Assembly (NCBI GenBank): GCA_903902745.1
Contig: CAIUWA010000026.1
Span: 1-40,818 of the forward strand
Length of the DNA: 40,818 bases
Reading direction: 5' to 3'
DNA from: an uncultured Opitutia bacterium
GTDB lineage: Bacteria; Verrucomicrobiota; Verrucomicrobiia; Opitutales; Opitutaceae
In this document: positions 7,879-16,662 of the stretch, piece after piece
Layout: each line of letters opens with the position of its first letter
How positions within the stretch are numbered: position 1 is the first letter of the stretch
Made by a program: the position numbers and the translations under genes
The notes under the pieces: model-generated
What the model saw: the letters and a program-made list of their open reading frames with translations, nothing else
Told to the model about the DNA's origin: nothing
Databases searched by the model: none

Positions 7879-9777
7879 GTGCTTAAACTTCTGCTAAAAA
7901 CGCTGGGCTGGACCCTCGCGCACTCGCCGGAGCCGCTGCTGTGCGCGGTCGCGGCCGGCCTCGGCGATGGCGTTTTTTTCGGCCTGCGCCGCCGGCGGCG
8001 GCTCATCCTTTCGAACCTTCACCACGCGTTTCCGGACCGCCCGCCCGACTGGCGGCGCCGGATAGGCCGGGAAAGTTGCCGGCGGCTGGTCGAGACCGGC
8101 CTGCTTTCGCTGGCCACGCCGTTTCTCAGCGAGCAGCGCCTCCGCCGGATCATCCATGCCTCGCCGGAATTGCTCGCCGCCTACGCCACGCATCAGGCCT
8201 CGCCCGCCCCCACCCTCATCTGCTCCCCGCATATCGCCTATTGGGAGGCCCAGACCGGCCACTCGCTCCTCGTGACGGGTCCCTTTCCCGAGTTCGGCAT
8301 TATCTTTCGTCCGCTCGACAACGCGGCGGCCGACGACTGGGTCCGGCACTCGCGCGAGCGCTTTGGCATGCGCCTGCTGTCGCGCAGGGAGGGTTTCGCC
8401 GAGGCGCTGAAGATCCTCCGCCGGAAGGGATTTGTCGGCGTGCTGTTTGACCAGAATGCCGGTCTGCAAGGCGCCCTCACCACCCTCTTCGGCCGTGTCT
8501 GCTCCACCACCGAGCTGCCCGGCCTGATGGCGGAAAAATTCGGCGCCCGGGTTTATGGCATTTTTTCACAACGCCGGGCATTTTGGCGCGTCGAGATCGG
8601 CCTTCAGGCGATCCCCAGTGATGGCACCGCCACGGGCTTGACCCACGCCCTCAACCACTGGCTTGAGGCCCTGCTGGCCGCGGACGACAATCTTTGTGCC
8701 TCCTGGCTCTGGGCGCACGATCGCTGGCGCCATCAGGATATTCCGGAGAAGCGGCTTCGCCTCGAATCAAAGCGCGATCTGCTGGGCGATCGATCCATCA
8801 CAGTGCTGCCGCGCAAGACCCGGGTGTGGATCCGCCTGCCCAACTGGCTCGGCGACGTCGTTATCGCCCTGCCCTTGCTTCGCGCTCTGCGCGTGTCCCG
8901 GCCGGATGCCGAGATCACGCTCATCGCCCGCCCGCAATTCCTGCCACTCCTTGCCGCCTGGGGCGTGGCCGACCGGCTCCACGCATTGCCTCGCCGCGGC
9001 GCCGGCTATTTCGCCCACTTTTGGCGGGCGCGTCATGACTATCCCGACGTTTACCTGCTCTTCACCAACTCGGTCCGGGGTGACCTCGAAGCCTGGCTCA
9101 CCCGCTGCCCGCAACGTTTCGGTATCGTGCGCCCCGGCCGCGCCCGTCCTTTGCTGACACACGCCTATCCTGTGCCGGCCAACTTCGACGAATCACAACA
9201 TCACCAACTCGAGCTCTGGGAAAATTTTCTCCGCCACTTCGGGCTCAATGCCCCGCCCGACCCTACTGCCTTCAACCTGTCACCCGTCACGTGTCACCCG
9301 TCACGGCCGATCGGCCTGATCGCCGGCTCGGAAAACACCCCTGAAAAGCGCTGGCCCGTGGCCCACTGGCGCGCACTCATCGAGGCGCTGCCCGATCGCC
9401 GTTTCTTTCTCTTCGGCACCGCGGGCGACCAGCCGATTACCGCCGCCATTGCCCGCGGCTATGCACCCGGGCGCGTCACCGACCTTGCCGGCCGGACCGA
9501 TCTGCCCGCCTTCGCCCGACAACTGCGTGACTGCGCTCTGCTTGTAACCAACGACACCGGCGGCATGCATCTCGCCAACGCCGCGGGTGTTCCACTCATC
9601 GCCCTCTTCGGTCCGACCAACCCGGTGCGCACGGGGCCGGTTTTTTCTGCCCCGGTCACGATTCTCCAGCCCCCCGGCTGCCCGCCCAGCGGTGGCGGTT
9701 CGCTGGCCGATCTCTCTCCGACCACTGTGGTTGACGCCATGCGCGAGCTTCTGGCCGCGCCACCGTCCCGCGTTTAG
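7879..9777 (+). CDS. Fused LpxL-type lipid A acyltransferase and GT9 glycosyltransferase
   Basis: The open frame begins inside the divergent neighbour, but recognisable sequence starts at a GTG at 7879 (632 residues). Residues 1 to about 300 form an LPLAT/LpxL-like acyltransferase: N-terminal hydrophobic stretch, RRRRRLILSNLHHAFPD, catalytic H-x4-E motif HIAYWE (His118, Glu123), GVLFDQNAG, and WLWAHDRWR near the domain end. Residues about 315-632 form a WaaF-like GT9 domain: RLPNWLGDVVIALPLL with the conserved Asp326, and VTNDTGGMHLANAAGVPLIALFGPTNP. The parts are normally separate enzymes that add a secondary acyl chain to lipid A and a heptose to the core. Joining them suggests coupled action on one glycolipid (inference). 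A tandem heptad tract (9278-9305) lies in the linker between the GT9 lobes. No strong ribosome-binding site supports the start. Confidence 0.87.
   Translation: MLKLLLKTLGWTLAHSPEPLLCAVAAGLGDGVFFGLRRRRRLILSNLHHAFPDRPPDWRRRIGRESCRRLVETGLLSLATPFLSEQRLRRIIHASPELLAAYATHQASPAPTLICSPHIAYWEAQTGHSLLVTGPFPEFGIIFRPLDNAAADDWVRHSRERFGMRLLSRREGFAEALKILRRKGFVGVLFDQNAGLQGALTTLFGRVCSTTELPGLMAEKFGARVYGIFSQRRAFWRVEIGLQAIPSDGTATGLTHALNHWLEALLAADDNLCASWLWAHDRWRHQDIPEKRLRLESKRDLLGDRSITVLPRKTRVWIRLPNWLGDVVIALPLLRALRVSRPDAEITLIARPQFLPLLAAWGVADRLHALPRRGAGYFAHFWRARHDYPDVYLLFTNSVRGDLEAWLTRCPQRFGIVRPGRARPLLTHAYPVPANFDESQHHQLELWENFLRHFGLNAPPDPTAFNLSPVTCHPSRPIGLIAGSENTPEKRWPVAHWRALIEALPDRRFFLFGTAGDQPITAAIARGYAPGRVTDLAGRTDLPAFARQLRDCALLVTNDTGGMHLANAAGVPLIALFGPTNPVRTGPVFSAPVTILQPPGCPPSGGGSLADLSPTTVVDAMRELLAAPPSRV
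9278..9305 (+). repeat. Heptad repeat tract in the GT9 domain
   Basis: Perfect tandem 14-bp duplication, TGTCACCCGTCACG twice, itself two variants of a 7-bp word (TGTCACC, CGTCACG). Translated in frame as LSPVTCHPS between the two GT9 lobes. Confidence 0.8.
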
Positions 9778-9791
9778 CTTGCGCGCTTCTG

Positions 9792-9805
9792 CTCCTGCCT
9801 CCTGC
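9792..9805 (+). repeat. Short heptad tract upstream of dppD-like gene
   Basis: Two copies of CTCCTGC, followed by CTCTCTC, in the 43-base gap before the ATG at 9821. It belongs to the same class of 7-bp word tracts seen elsewhere in the window. It lies where a ribosome-binding site would be expected but contains none. Confidence 0.45.
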
Positions 9806-9820
9806 CTCTCTCCTGAGCCG

Positions 9821-10795
9821 ATGTCGTTGCTGACCGTCAAAGATCTCCGCACTTATTTCCATACGCGCAACGGGGTCTATCGCGCGGTCGATGGCGTGGA
9901 TTTCCACCTGGAGCGCGGCGAAACTCTCGGCATCGTCGGCGAGTCCGGCTCGGGCAAGTCGGTCACCTGCTATTCGATCATGGGGCTGGTTCCCCAGCCG
10001 CCCGGCCGCATCGAGAGCGGCACCGCCATGTTTGACGGTGTCGACCTGCTCCATTGCACCCCGCGGGAAGCCCGGGCCATCCGGGGCAAGCGGGTCTCGA
10101 TGATCTTCCAGGATCCGATGACGTCGCTCAATCCCTACCTGCGCATTTCCGAGCAACTCATCGAGCCGCTGCTCATCCACGAGAAAATTTCAAAGGCCGA
10201 CGCCCTTCAACGCGGTCGGGAGGCCCTCGAGGCGGTCGGCATTAACGACGCCGCCCGGCGCATCCATTATTATCCGCATGAGTTCTCCGGCGGCATGCGC
10301 CAGCGCGTAATGATTGCAATGGCACTGATCACCAAACCCGAATTGCTGATCGCCGACGAACCCACCACCGCCCTCGACGTGACGGTGCAGGCGCAAATCC
10401 TTGAGCTCATAAAAAAAATGCAGCAGGAGCTGGGCATGGCCGTGATCTTCATCACCCACGATCTCGGGGTGGTCTCGGGCCTTTGCGACCGCGTGATGGT
10501 GATGTATGCGGGGCGCATCGTTGAGAGTGCCGACACGCGCACCCTGTTTTACCAGCCCAAGCATCCGTATACCCGCGCCCTGCACCGCTCCATCCCCTCG
10601 CTGCAGGCGAAAGGACGCGAGCTCTTCACGATTCCGGGCATGCCGCCGGACGTTTCCAAGCCGATCGCGGGCTGCGCCTTCGCCCCGCGCTGCGAGTTCG
10701 CCGCGGACCGCTGCCTCCTCACTGATCCGCCGCTCGCCGAATGGCAACCCGGCCACCGACAGGCCTGCCTTCGCGTGCAGGCCGGGGAGATCTAG
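9821..10795 (+). CDS. Peptide/dipeptide ABC transporter ATPase, DppD/OppD type
   Basis: 324-residue cytoplasmic ATPase of the peptide/nickel importer family. It has Walker [10 protein letters not shown]-loop [11 protein letters not shown], signature FSGGMRQR, Walker [13 protein letters not shown] and switch histidine in FITHD. The C-terminal oligopeptide-transporter extension contains HPYTRAL and a cysteine-bearing [14 protein letters not shown] segment; such cysteines bind an Fe-S cluster in some DppD/OppD proteins. It pairs with the F-type ATPase 29 bases downstream. No permease or binding-protein genes lie in the window, so the membrane partners must be encoded elsewhere. Substrate cannot be decided (peptides, or microcin C-like compounds for Yej-type relatives). 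Confidence 0.92.
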   Translation: MSLLTVKDLRTYFHTRNGVYRAVDGVDFHLERGETLGIVGESGSGKSVTCYSIMGLVPQPPGRIESGTAMFDGVDLLHCTPREARAIRGKRVSMIFQDPMTSLNPYLRISEQLIEPLLIHEKISKADALQRGREALEAVGINDAARRIHYYPHEFSGGMRQRVMIAMALITKPELLIADEPTTALDVTVQAQILELIKKMQQELGMAVIFITHDLGVVSGLCDRVMVMYAGRIVESADTRTLFYQPKHPYTRALHRSIPSLQAKGRELFTIPGMPPDVSKPIAGCAFAPRCEFAADRCLLTDPPLAEWQPGHRQACLRVQAGEI

Positions 10796-10824
10796 CCCTT
10801 CACCTCTCGTACCGCACGCCTACC

Positions 10825-11808
<984 letters not shown>

Positions 11809-11896
11809 GAATCCTCCCGCTCCCTTTTCCGCTCCGGCCCGTCATGCCTGCCGACAGTTCGCCCGGAATTTTATCCCCCCAACCCCACTAAACTCC

Positions 11897-13207
11897 ATGT
11901 CCCTTACCCGACGCGATTGGATCAAATACACCGGCGGCGCCATGCTTGCCGCTTCACTCCCCCGCTCGCTCCCCGGTGCGGCGGCCCACGACTACTCCGC
12001 CTATGCGGCGCCCAAGGACATCAAGCCCTACCTCCGCGATTGGGAGCAGCCGATGTTCGACATCCCCGGCCAGATCAAGGCGCCCGTTAAAATCGCCTCG
12101 ATGGAGATGTTGAAGATGGAGAACAACTACTTCGTGCGGACGCGCTCCACGGACGGCGCCGAGGGCATCACCGGGACCAAGCAGGTCGAGGATTTCATTC
12201 CCATCTTTGAGCATTTGGTGGCGCCCCATTTCATCGGCAAGGATGCCCGTGACATCGAGTCGCTCGTCGACTACGTGTACCGCGAGAACTACAAGCTCGC
12301 CAGCTTGCCCCTCTGGTGCCCCATCGCCTACGCCGAACAGAGCGTCCTCGATATGCTGGGCAAGGTCGCCAACAAATCCGTGGGGGCGCTGCTCGGTGGC
12401 GTCATCCGGAAGGAAATCCCCGTCTATCTCTCCGGCTCCCCCCGGAACACCACACCCGAGGAGGAAGTGGATGTCTATGTCCGCGGCTTCGCGGAAACCG
12501 GCGCGACTGCCGTGAAGTTCCACATGGGTGGCCGCATGAGCCGCAATCTCGACACCTACCCCGGCCGCAGCGAAACCCTGCTCGTCCTGGCGCGCGAAAA
12601 ACTCGGCGACAAGGCCGTGCTGATGGCAGACGCCAACGGTTCCTACGACGTGCCGAATGGCATCCGCATTGGCCGCCTGCTCGAAAGTCTCAATTACGCC
12701 TTCTTCGAGGAACCGTGCCCCTTCGAGGAGTTGTCGGAGACGATCGCGGTGGCCAAGGCCCTGAAAATCCCGGTCGCCTTCGGCGAGCAGAATTACAGCC
12801 TGTGGCAGTTCGACTGGATGCTCCGCAACGGCGTGATGGTGATCGCGCAGCCCGACATCAATTACAACGGCGGCCTCATCCGCGCGAAGCGCGTGGCCCG
12901 TATCGCCGAAAAACTCGGCCGGACCTGCGTCCCCCACAACACCCAGACCGGGCTGACCTCGAGCAACATCGTGCAATACTCCTCCTGCACGAAGAACGCC
13001 TCTCCTCTGATGGAATATCCCTGGCGCGCACCGCAAAGGCCTTCCTCGTGGTACAAGCCGGATTTCAAGATCACCGGCGGAAAAATCCACGTGCCCGAAA
13101 CTCCCGGGATGGGCTTGGAGATCGATCCCGATTACCTGAAGAAGGCCACGGTCATCTGCAAGTTGGACAAAGCCGTGCCCGGCGGCGGTAACGGCACCGG
13201 CGGCTGA
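11897..13207 (+). CDS. Tat-exported enolase-superfamily (mandelate racemase/muconate lactonizing-like) enzyme
   Basis: 436 residues. It opens with a twin-arginine signal, LTRRDWIKYTGG, a hydrophobic stretch and a likely cleavage after about residue 30, so the folded protein is probably exported. The barrel carries the superfamily metal ligands in order: Asp in LMADANGSYD, Glu in FFEEPCP and Glu in VAFGEQ. TAVKFHMGG supplies the KxK-region lysine, QPDINYNGG follows the metal site, and CVPHNTQTG supplies a likely catalytic histidine. This resembles sugar-acid dehydratases and related enzymes, but the substrate cannot be assigned. A Gly-rich tail ends the protein. It is convergent with trmL (23 bases apart). 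Periplasmic dehydratases of this superfamily are unusual compared with cytoplasmic members. Confidence 0.85.
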   Translation: MSLTRRDWIKYTGGAMLAASLPRSLPGAAAHDYSAYAAPKDIKPYLRDWEQPMFDIPGQIKAPVKIASMEMLKMENNYFVRTRSTDGAEGITGTKQVEDFIPIFEHLVAPHFIGKDARDIESLVDYVYRENYKLASLPLWCPIAYAEQSVLDMLGKVANKSVGALLGGVIRKEIPVYLSGSPRNTTPEEEVDVYVRGFAETGATAVKFHMGGRMSRNLDTYPGRSETLLVLAREKLGDKAVLMADANGSYDVPNGIRIGRLLESLNYAFFEEPCPFEELSETIAVAKALKIPVAFGEQNYSLWQFDWMLRNGVMVIAQPDINYNGGLIRAKRVARIAEKLGRTCVPHNTQTGLTSSNIVQYSSCTKNASPLMEYPWRAPQRPSSWYKPDFKITGGKIHVPETPGMGLEIDPDYLKKATVICKLDKAVPGGGNGTGG

Positions 13208-13230
13208 AGCAGGGACGTCCCCTAGATCAT

Positions 13231-13683
13231 TCAGCGCAGTTGCCGCAGCGCTTCGTAGCAGGCGATGCCGGCAGCGGTGCTGAGGTTGAGCGAGCGCAGG
13301 CCGGAATTTGCCTGCGGAATGGTCACGCGCGATCCGGCGAGCTCTTCATGGAGCCACTTCGGCGCCCCCTCGCCTTCATTGCCAAAGACCAGCCCGTCGC
13401 CATCGGCGTAACGCACCTCCCAGAAACTCCGCTCCGCCTTGGTCGTGAACAGCCAGAGCCGCTTGGGCGCATGCGGGCTCGCGCGGAAGGCCGCCCAGTC
13501 GGTATGCTCATGGACATCGAGGGACTTCCAATAATCCATCCCCGCCCGGCGCAGATTGCGGTCATTGATGACGAAGCCGAGCGGATGGATCAGGTGTAGC
13601 CTGGAGCATGTCAGGGCGCACATCCGGCCCACATTGCCCGTGTTCTGGGGAATTTGCGGGGCGTTGAGTACAAGATGCAGCAC
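13231..13683 (-). CDS. trmL: tRNA (cytidine/uridine-34-2'-O)-methyltransferase
   Basis: 150-residue SPOUT-family enzyme that 2'-O-methylates the wobble base of tRNA-Leu isoacceptors. It starts at GTG 13683. Family features: N-terminal NAPQIPQNTGNVGRMCA, LHLIHPLGF, RRAGMDYW, then the trefoil-knot SAM site built from LVFGNEGEGAP and IPQANSGLRSLNLSTA, and YEALRQL at the end. Length is exactly that of TrmL, without the N-terminal extensions of TrmH. It stands alone, convergent with the upstream plus-strand gene. Confidence 0.93.
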   Translation of the reverse strand: MLHLVLNAPQIPQNTGNVGRMCALTCSRLHLIHPLGFVINDRNLRRAGMDYWKSLDVHEHTDWAAFRASPHAPKRLWLFTTKAERSFWEVRYADGDGLVFGNEGEGAPKWLHEELAGSRVTIPQANSGLRSLNLSTAAGIACYEALRQLR

Positions 13684-13753
13684 GGGCGGCAGTGTGAGTC
13701 ATCCCCCTGTTCGCACAAGCCGGCAGCGGAGCTGACCGAAACCCGTGCGGTTT

Positions 13754-13785
13754 CTACGTAGCGGTTCTATCCACGGACTACGTAG
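13754..13785. promoter_or_regulatory. Two CTACGTAG palindromes upstream of a response-regulator gene
   Basis: The self-complementary octamer CTACGTAG occurs at 13754-13761 and 13778-13785, 24 bp apart, about two helical turns. They lie in the 188-base gap between divergent trmL and the response regulator, roughly 90-120 bases before the latter. Arrangement and palindromy suggest a dimeric regulator's operator; the binding protein is unknown. Confidence 0.35.
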
Positions 13786-13871
13786 TATCCGCCAAATCAG
13801 GCCGGCTTCAGTCTTTACGGCGCCACCGAATCGGCGCTTACTCATTGCCTTACAGGCAGCTGTTATCCCCC

Positions 13872-14300
13872 GTGAACGCACCCGCCGGCAAAGCCATCGT
13901 GATCATCGACGACGAGAAATCGTACGTCGATCTGCTGTCCCAGCTGGTCAAGGAGCACTTCGTCAACCCGGTCATCACCTTCACCCGACCACTGGATGCC
14001 CTGCAGGCACTCCCCCAGATCAATGTCGGCATCGTCGTGACGGACTATTACATGCCGCAGCTCACTGGCTTGGAACTCATTGTTCGGGCCCGCGCCCTGA
14101 AGCCTGGCGTTCCCTTCATCATCATCACCGGTCACGGAGTGCATCTCACCGAGGAGGACTTTTCCCATCTGCCGGAATTGCGGGCGGTGCTGCACAAGCC
14201 GCTGGGCTGGCGGCAGCTCACCGAGTCAATTGCCACGCACTGGCCCACCGTGGCCCGCGCGGTGACTGCGGAGACGAAAGCCGACATCTTGCGGCCCTGA
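13872..14300 (+). CDS. Single-domain response regulator receiver
   Basis: 142 residues from a GTG at 13872 (a TTG at 13845 would add nine). It is only a CheY-like receiver with no output domain. The acidic pocket is IIDDE, the phospho-acceptor Asp58 lies in VVTDYYMP, the switch Thr in FIIITGHG and the conserved Lys in LHKPLG. No kinase gene is adjacent, so the cognate partner is unknown. It probably relays a signal through protein contact. The remaining 20 residues after the receiver have no recognisable motif. It is convergent with smpB across a large inverted repeat. Confidence 0.88.
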   Translation: MNAPAGKAIVIIDDEKSYVDLLSQLVKEHFVNPVITFTRPLDALQALPQINVGIVVTDYYMPQLTGLELIVRARALKPGVPFIIITGHGVHLTEEDFSHLPELRAVLHKPLGWRQLTESIATHWPTVARAVTAETKADILRP

Positions 14301-14306
14301 GGCAGT

Positions 14307-14379
14307 TGTAGGAGCGGCATGATGCCGCGATGGATCGTTGGACAGGCCTCGATCATCGCGGCGTCAAGCCGCTCCTGCA
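14307..14379. repeat. 25-bp inverted repeat between convergent genes
   Basis: Arms 14307-14331 and 14355-14379 match at 22 of 25 positions, around a 23-base loop, and contain the word GGAGCGGC typical of dispersed extragenic palindromes. It lies just after the response regulator stop and before the smpB stop. It could act as a factor-assisted bidirectional terminator; there is no long T-run. Confidence 0.65.
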
Positions 14380-14396
14380 GTTTCCCAAGCTCACCG

Positions 14397-14873
14397 TCAG
14401 CCGCGGCGGAACTTGAGGTCCTTGCGCACCTCGCTCAGCTCGGCCTTTTTCTTCAGGTCGTCCCGCTTGTCGAAGAGCTTCTTGCCGGTGCCCAGCGCCA
14501 CCTCAACCTTCACCAGGGCCTCCTTGAAATACATGCGCAGCGGCACCAGGGCCCGGCCACCGGCCGCAAGTGCCTGCGTGATCTTGCGGATCTGGTGCCG
14601 GTGCAGGAGCAGCTTGCGGACGCGGCGGGCGTCGTGGTTGTTGATGTTGCCAAAGGCATACTGCTCGATGTGGGCGTTGTGCAGCCAGAGTTCGCCTTTC
14701 TCAACGCGGCCGAAGGCGTCGGTGATCTGCGCCTTGCCCGCGCGGATGGATTTCACCTCCGTGCCGCGAAGCTGGATGCCCGCCTCGAAGCGCTCGTCCA
14801 CGAAATAGTCCCGGAGCGCCTTGGAGTTGCGGATTTCCGTGTAGCGGGCGGGGTCTTTCTTTTGCGCGCTCAT
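14397..14873 (-). CDS. smpB: SsrA-binding protein
   Basis: 158-residue RNA-binding protein that delivers tmRNA to stalled ribosomes in trans-translation. It shows the family core: RNSKALRDYFVDERFEAGI, LRGTEVKSIRAGKAQI, ELWLHNAHIEQYAFG, then HDARRVRKLLLHRHQI, and a basic tail with GTGKKLFDKRDDLKKK that inserts into the ribosomal decoding site. Length is normal. It is downstream of rpoZ on the same strand with an intrinsic terminator between them, so it may have its own promoter or depend on readthrough. The tmRNA gene itself is not in this window. Confidence 0.97.
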   Translation of the reverse strand: MSAQKKDPARYTEIRNSKALRDYFVDERFEAGIQLRGTEVKSIRAGKAQITDAFGRVEKGELWLHNAHIEQYAFGNINNHDARRVRKLLLHRHQIRKITQALAAGGRALVPLRMYFKEALVKVEVALGTGKKLFDKRDDLKKKAELSEVRKDLKFRRG

Positions 14874-14897
14874 GGCTGGACGGAAAACCGATGCATG

Positions 14898-14931
14898 AAA
14901 AAGGCGGCCCCGGCAATCGCCGCGCCGCCTT
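14898..14931 (-). terminator. Intrinsic terminator after rpoZ
   Basis: On the minus strand AAGGCGGC, a GC-rich 15-base loop that can extend the stem, and GCCGCCTT are followed by a run of five T. Located 24 bases past the rpoZ stop and 25 bases before the smpB start. Confidence 0.75.
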
Positions 14932-14954
14932 CGGGATGCGAAAGTTCTCCGGGC

Positions 14955-15155
14955 TCAGGCCTCGCCGAGCTCAAAGCTGATCTTGCCCTCGCTGACTTCA
15001 CGCAGGGCCGTGTCCTCGGCCGAGAGCTTCTCCAGCGACTCGACCAGCGGACGGTTGCCGCGGCGGAGCTGCTTCACGCGGCGCGAGACCACGTTGATGA
15101 GCATGTTCGGGTCGGTGATGACCTTGAGGGCTTCTTTGATGTAATCGTCTCTCAT
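14955..15155 (-). CDS. rpoZ: RNA polymerase omega subunit
   Basis: 66 residues, small even for omega. It shows the conserved pattern: N-terminal helix region with LINVVSRRVKQL, then NRPLVE and TALREVSEGKI, matching the family's arrangement in which the second half stabilises the beta-prime subunit. Omega assists polymerase assembly and, in some bacteria, ppGpp response. The ATG at 15155 is the only sensible start. It is divergent from cutA over 195 bases that hold a REP-like hairpin and presumably both promoters. Confidence 0.9.
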   Translation of the reverse strand: MRDDYIKEALKVITDPNMLINVVSRRVKQLRRGNRPLVESLEKLSAEDTALREVSEGKISFELGEA

Positions 15156-15283
15156 GGAAGGGCGGGCTTTGGACTACGAAGGAAAGGTCAGAACTAGGGC
15201 GGGAACGCATCGCGTCAAGGGTCATTTTCCCGGGGGCGGGGCTATGTGTCCCGATGGTTGTTTGCCGGCCAGACCCAGGCTTC

Positions 15284-15301
15284 GGAGCCGAAGGCGGCTC
15301 C
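15284..15301. repeat. REP-like hairpin upstream of cutA
   Basis: GGAGCCG, AAGG, CGGCTCC: perfect 7-bp stem. A second overlapping fold uses CTTCGG and CCGAAG at 15280-15293. Shares words with the palindrome in the transposase gene (625-647). Confidence 0.5.
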
Positions 15302-15350
15302 CACCGTTTCCCTGCTTGCCCGTCCCCCTCCCCGGTGACGACGCTAAGGC

Positions 15351-15671
15351 ATGCTCATCGCCTGGACCACTGTCTCACAGCGTGCCGAGGCCGAGCGGCT
15401 GGCCACGGACATCATCGACCGCCGCCTGGCCGCTTGCGTGCAGATCGAGGGGCCGGTGTCTTCCCACTATCGCTGGGAGGGCAAGGTGGAGCGTACTGAG
15501 GAATTTCGCCTCTGCTTCAAGTTCCTTCCCGAGCAGGCGGTGGCGCTGGCCGCTTGGGTGCAGGCCCATCATCCTTACGAAACGCCGGAATGGATCGTCG
15601 TGCGTGCGTCAGACGTGGGAGAAAAATACTTGTCATGGGCGAGGGCGACCTCTAGCAATCCGCCCCTTTAA
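15351..15671 (+). CDS. cutA: Divalent-cation tolerance protein CutA
   Basis: 106-residue member of the CutA1 family, trimeric ferredoxin-fold cytoplasmic proteins linked to copper tolerance but of uncertain biochemical role. Family features: AERLATDIIDRRLAACVQI, then SHYRWEGKVERTEEF, and HHPYETPEWIVV close to the C-terminus. Start ATG at 15351; length is normal. It heads a plus-strand series with the small basic protein gene 27 bases downstream. Confidence 0.93.
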   Translation: MLIAWTTVSQRAEAERLATDIIDRRLAACVQIEGPVSSHYRWEGKVERTEEFRLCFKFLPEQAVALAAWVQAHHPYETPEWIVVRASDVGEKYLSWARATSSNPPL

Positions 15672-15698
15672 CAACCCGCCATCCTTCCTTTACCCGTC

Positions 15699-15854
15699 AT
15701 GTCCCAGCACAAAAGCCTCCAAGGCGCCAACGGCCTCGTCCTTAAACGCAACGTCCTCAAGCGCTTCGAACGCGTCGAGATCCTCAGGAAGCGCAGCCAG
15801 TGGAAGGAAGGCGACCGCGTCATGGGCCTTCGCAAGACGAAGCCCGACGTCTGA
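15699..15854 (+). CDS. PVC-type small basic protein
   Basis: 51 residues, beginning MSQHKSLQGANGLVLKR and containing VLKRFERVEILRKRSQW, GDRVMGLRKTKPDV. About a third of the residues are Lys or Arg. I recognise this as a short, highly conserved basic protein found in Chlamydiae and Verrucomicrobia, suspected of a ribosome- or RNA-linked role; no function is established to my knowledge. It is followed 20 bases later by a strong intrinsic terminator, which ends the cutA-small protein unit and suggests abundant expression. The stop is TGA at 15852-15854. Confidence 0.85.
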   Translation: MSQHKSLQGANGLVLKRNVLKRFERVEILRKRSQWKEGDRVMGLRKTKPDV

Positions 15855-15874
15855 GCCACTCCCTCACCTTTCCC

Positions 15875-15906
15875 GGCAGGCAGTTTCCGCTGCCTGCCTT
15901 TTTTTT
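15875..15906 (+). terminator. Intrinsic terminator after the small basic protein gene
   Basis: GGCAGGCAG, six-base loop, CTGCCTGCC form a perfect 9-bp stem followed by eight T. It ends eight bases before the next gene, so dedA must have another source of transcription (readthrough or a promoter inside the upstream gene). Confidence 0.93.
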
Positions 15907-15914
15907 GCCCACCC

Positions 15915-16541
15915 ATGCACGACCTATTCAAGGGCCTCTTCGACTGGTACAACCAATCCCTCGCCGAGGGCGGCTATCCACTGATCGTACTGCTGATGGC
16001 CATCGAGAGTTCGATCGTGCCGCTGCCGAGCGAATTGATCATCCCCCCGGCCATCATCGCCGCCCAGAAGTCGGGCAACATGACCTTCGTCGGCATCGTC
16101 ATTGCCGGCGCCCTCGGCTCATGGATCGGCGCAACCGCAATGTACTGGGCGTCGCGTTGGGCGGGCCGGCCCCTGGTTCTGCGCTACGGGAAATATTTTT
16201 TCATTCCGCCGGCCAAGGTCGAACAAGCTGAACAATGGTCGGCCCAGTTCGGCAGCTTTGGGATCTTCGCATCGCGGCTTCTTCCGGTAGTGCGGCACCT
16301 GATCGGTATCCCCGCCGGCATCGTGCGCCTGAACTATCTCAAGTTTTCGATTTTCACCGTCATCGGCTCCGCGATCTGGTGCGCCGTCCTTTGCTGGGTG
16401 GGTATCCAGGCCGGCAAGGATGAAGCCCTCATGAAGGGGGAATTGCATCAAATCCTGATCTGGATCATTGGCGCACTCGCGGTGCTGGGTGCGATTTATT
16501 ATTTTTTTGTCCATCGTTTCACTCGGAAAAAAAGCCCGTAA
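15915..16541 (+). CDS. DedA family inner-membrane protein
   Basis: 208 residues with about five hydrophobic segments. DedA/VTT-domain proteins are inner-membrane proteins implicated in lipid-carrier (undecaprenyl phosphate, phosphatidylethanolamine) flipping and proton-motive-force homeostasis. Typical sequence: MAIESSIVPLPSELIIPPA near the N-terminus, with the conserved Glu; GSWIGATAMYWASRWAG; and SRLLPVVRHLIGIPAG, the conserved arginine-rich re-entrant region. Start ATG at 15915. It lies directly after a terminator and 121 bases upstream of the ABC transporter operon. Confidence 0.92.
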   Translation: MHDLFKGLFDWYNQSLAEGGYPLIVLLMAIESSIVPLPSELIIPPAIIAAQKSGNMTFVGIVIAGALGSWIGATAMYWASRWAGRPLVLRYGKYFFIPPAKVEQAEQWSAQFGSFGIFASRLLPVVRHLIGIPAGIVRLNYLKFSIFTVIGSAIWCAVLCWVGIQAGKDEALMKGELHQILIWIIGALAVLGAIYYFFVHRFTRKKSP

Positions 16542-16662
16542 TGAAGGGCCATCGGCCCGGCTTTGGCTTCTCGCATCGGGCCCGGTCGCCCGCTGATCTT
16601 CGGTTGCCCCGGTCTGCCTCGGCACTGGACACTGCCGGCCATCGTGTTCCAAATCAGGCCGC

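Noticed and set aside
11954-13090. 378-codon frame antisense to the enolase-superfamily gene
   Set aside because: Composition bias (Gly/Val/Ala/Asp) typical of a reverse shadow, while the plus strand carries the Tat signal and metal ligands.
13699-13881. Small minus-strand frame upstream of trmL
   Set aside because: No ribosome-binding site, no similarity, and it covers the regulatory gap with the CTACGTAG palindromes.
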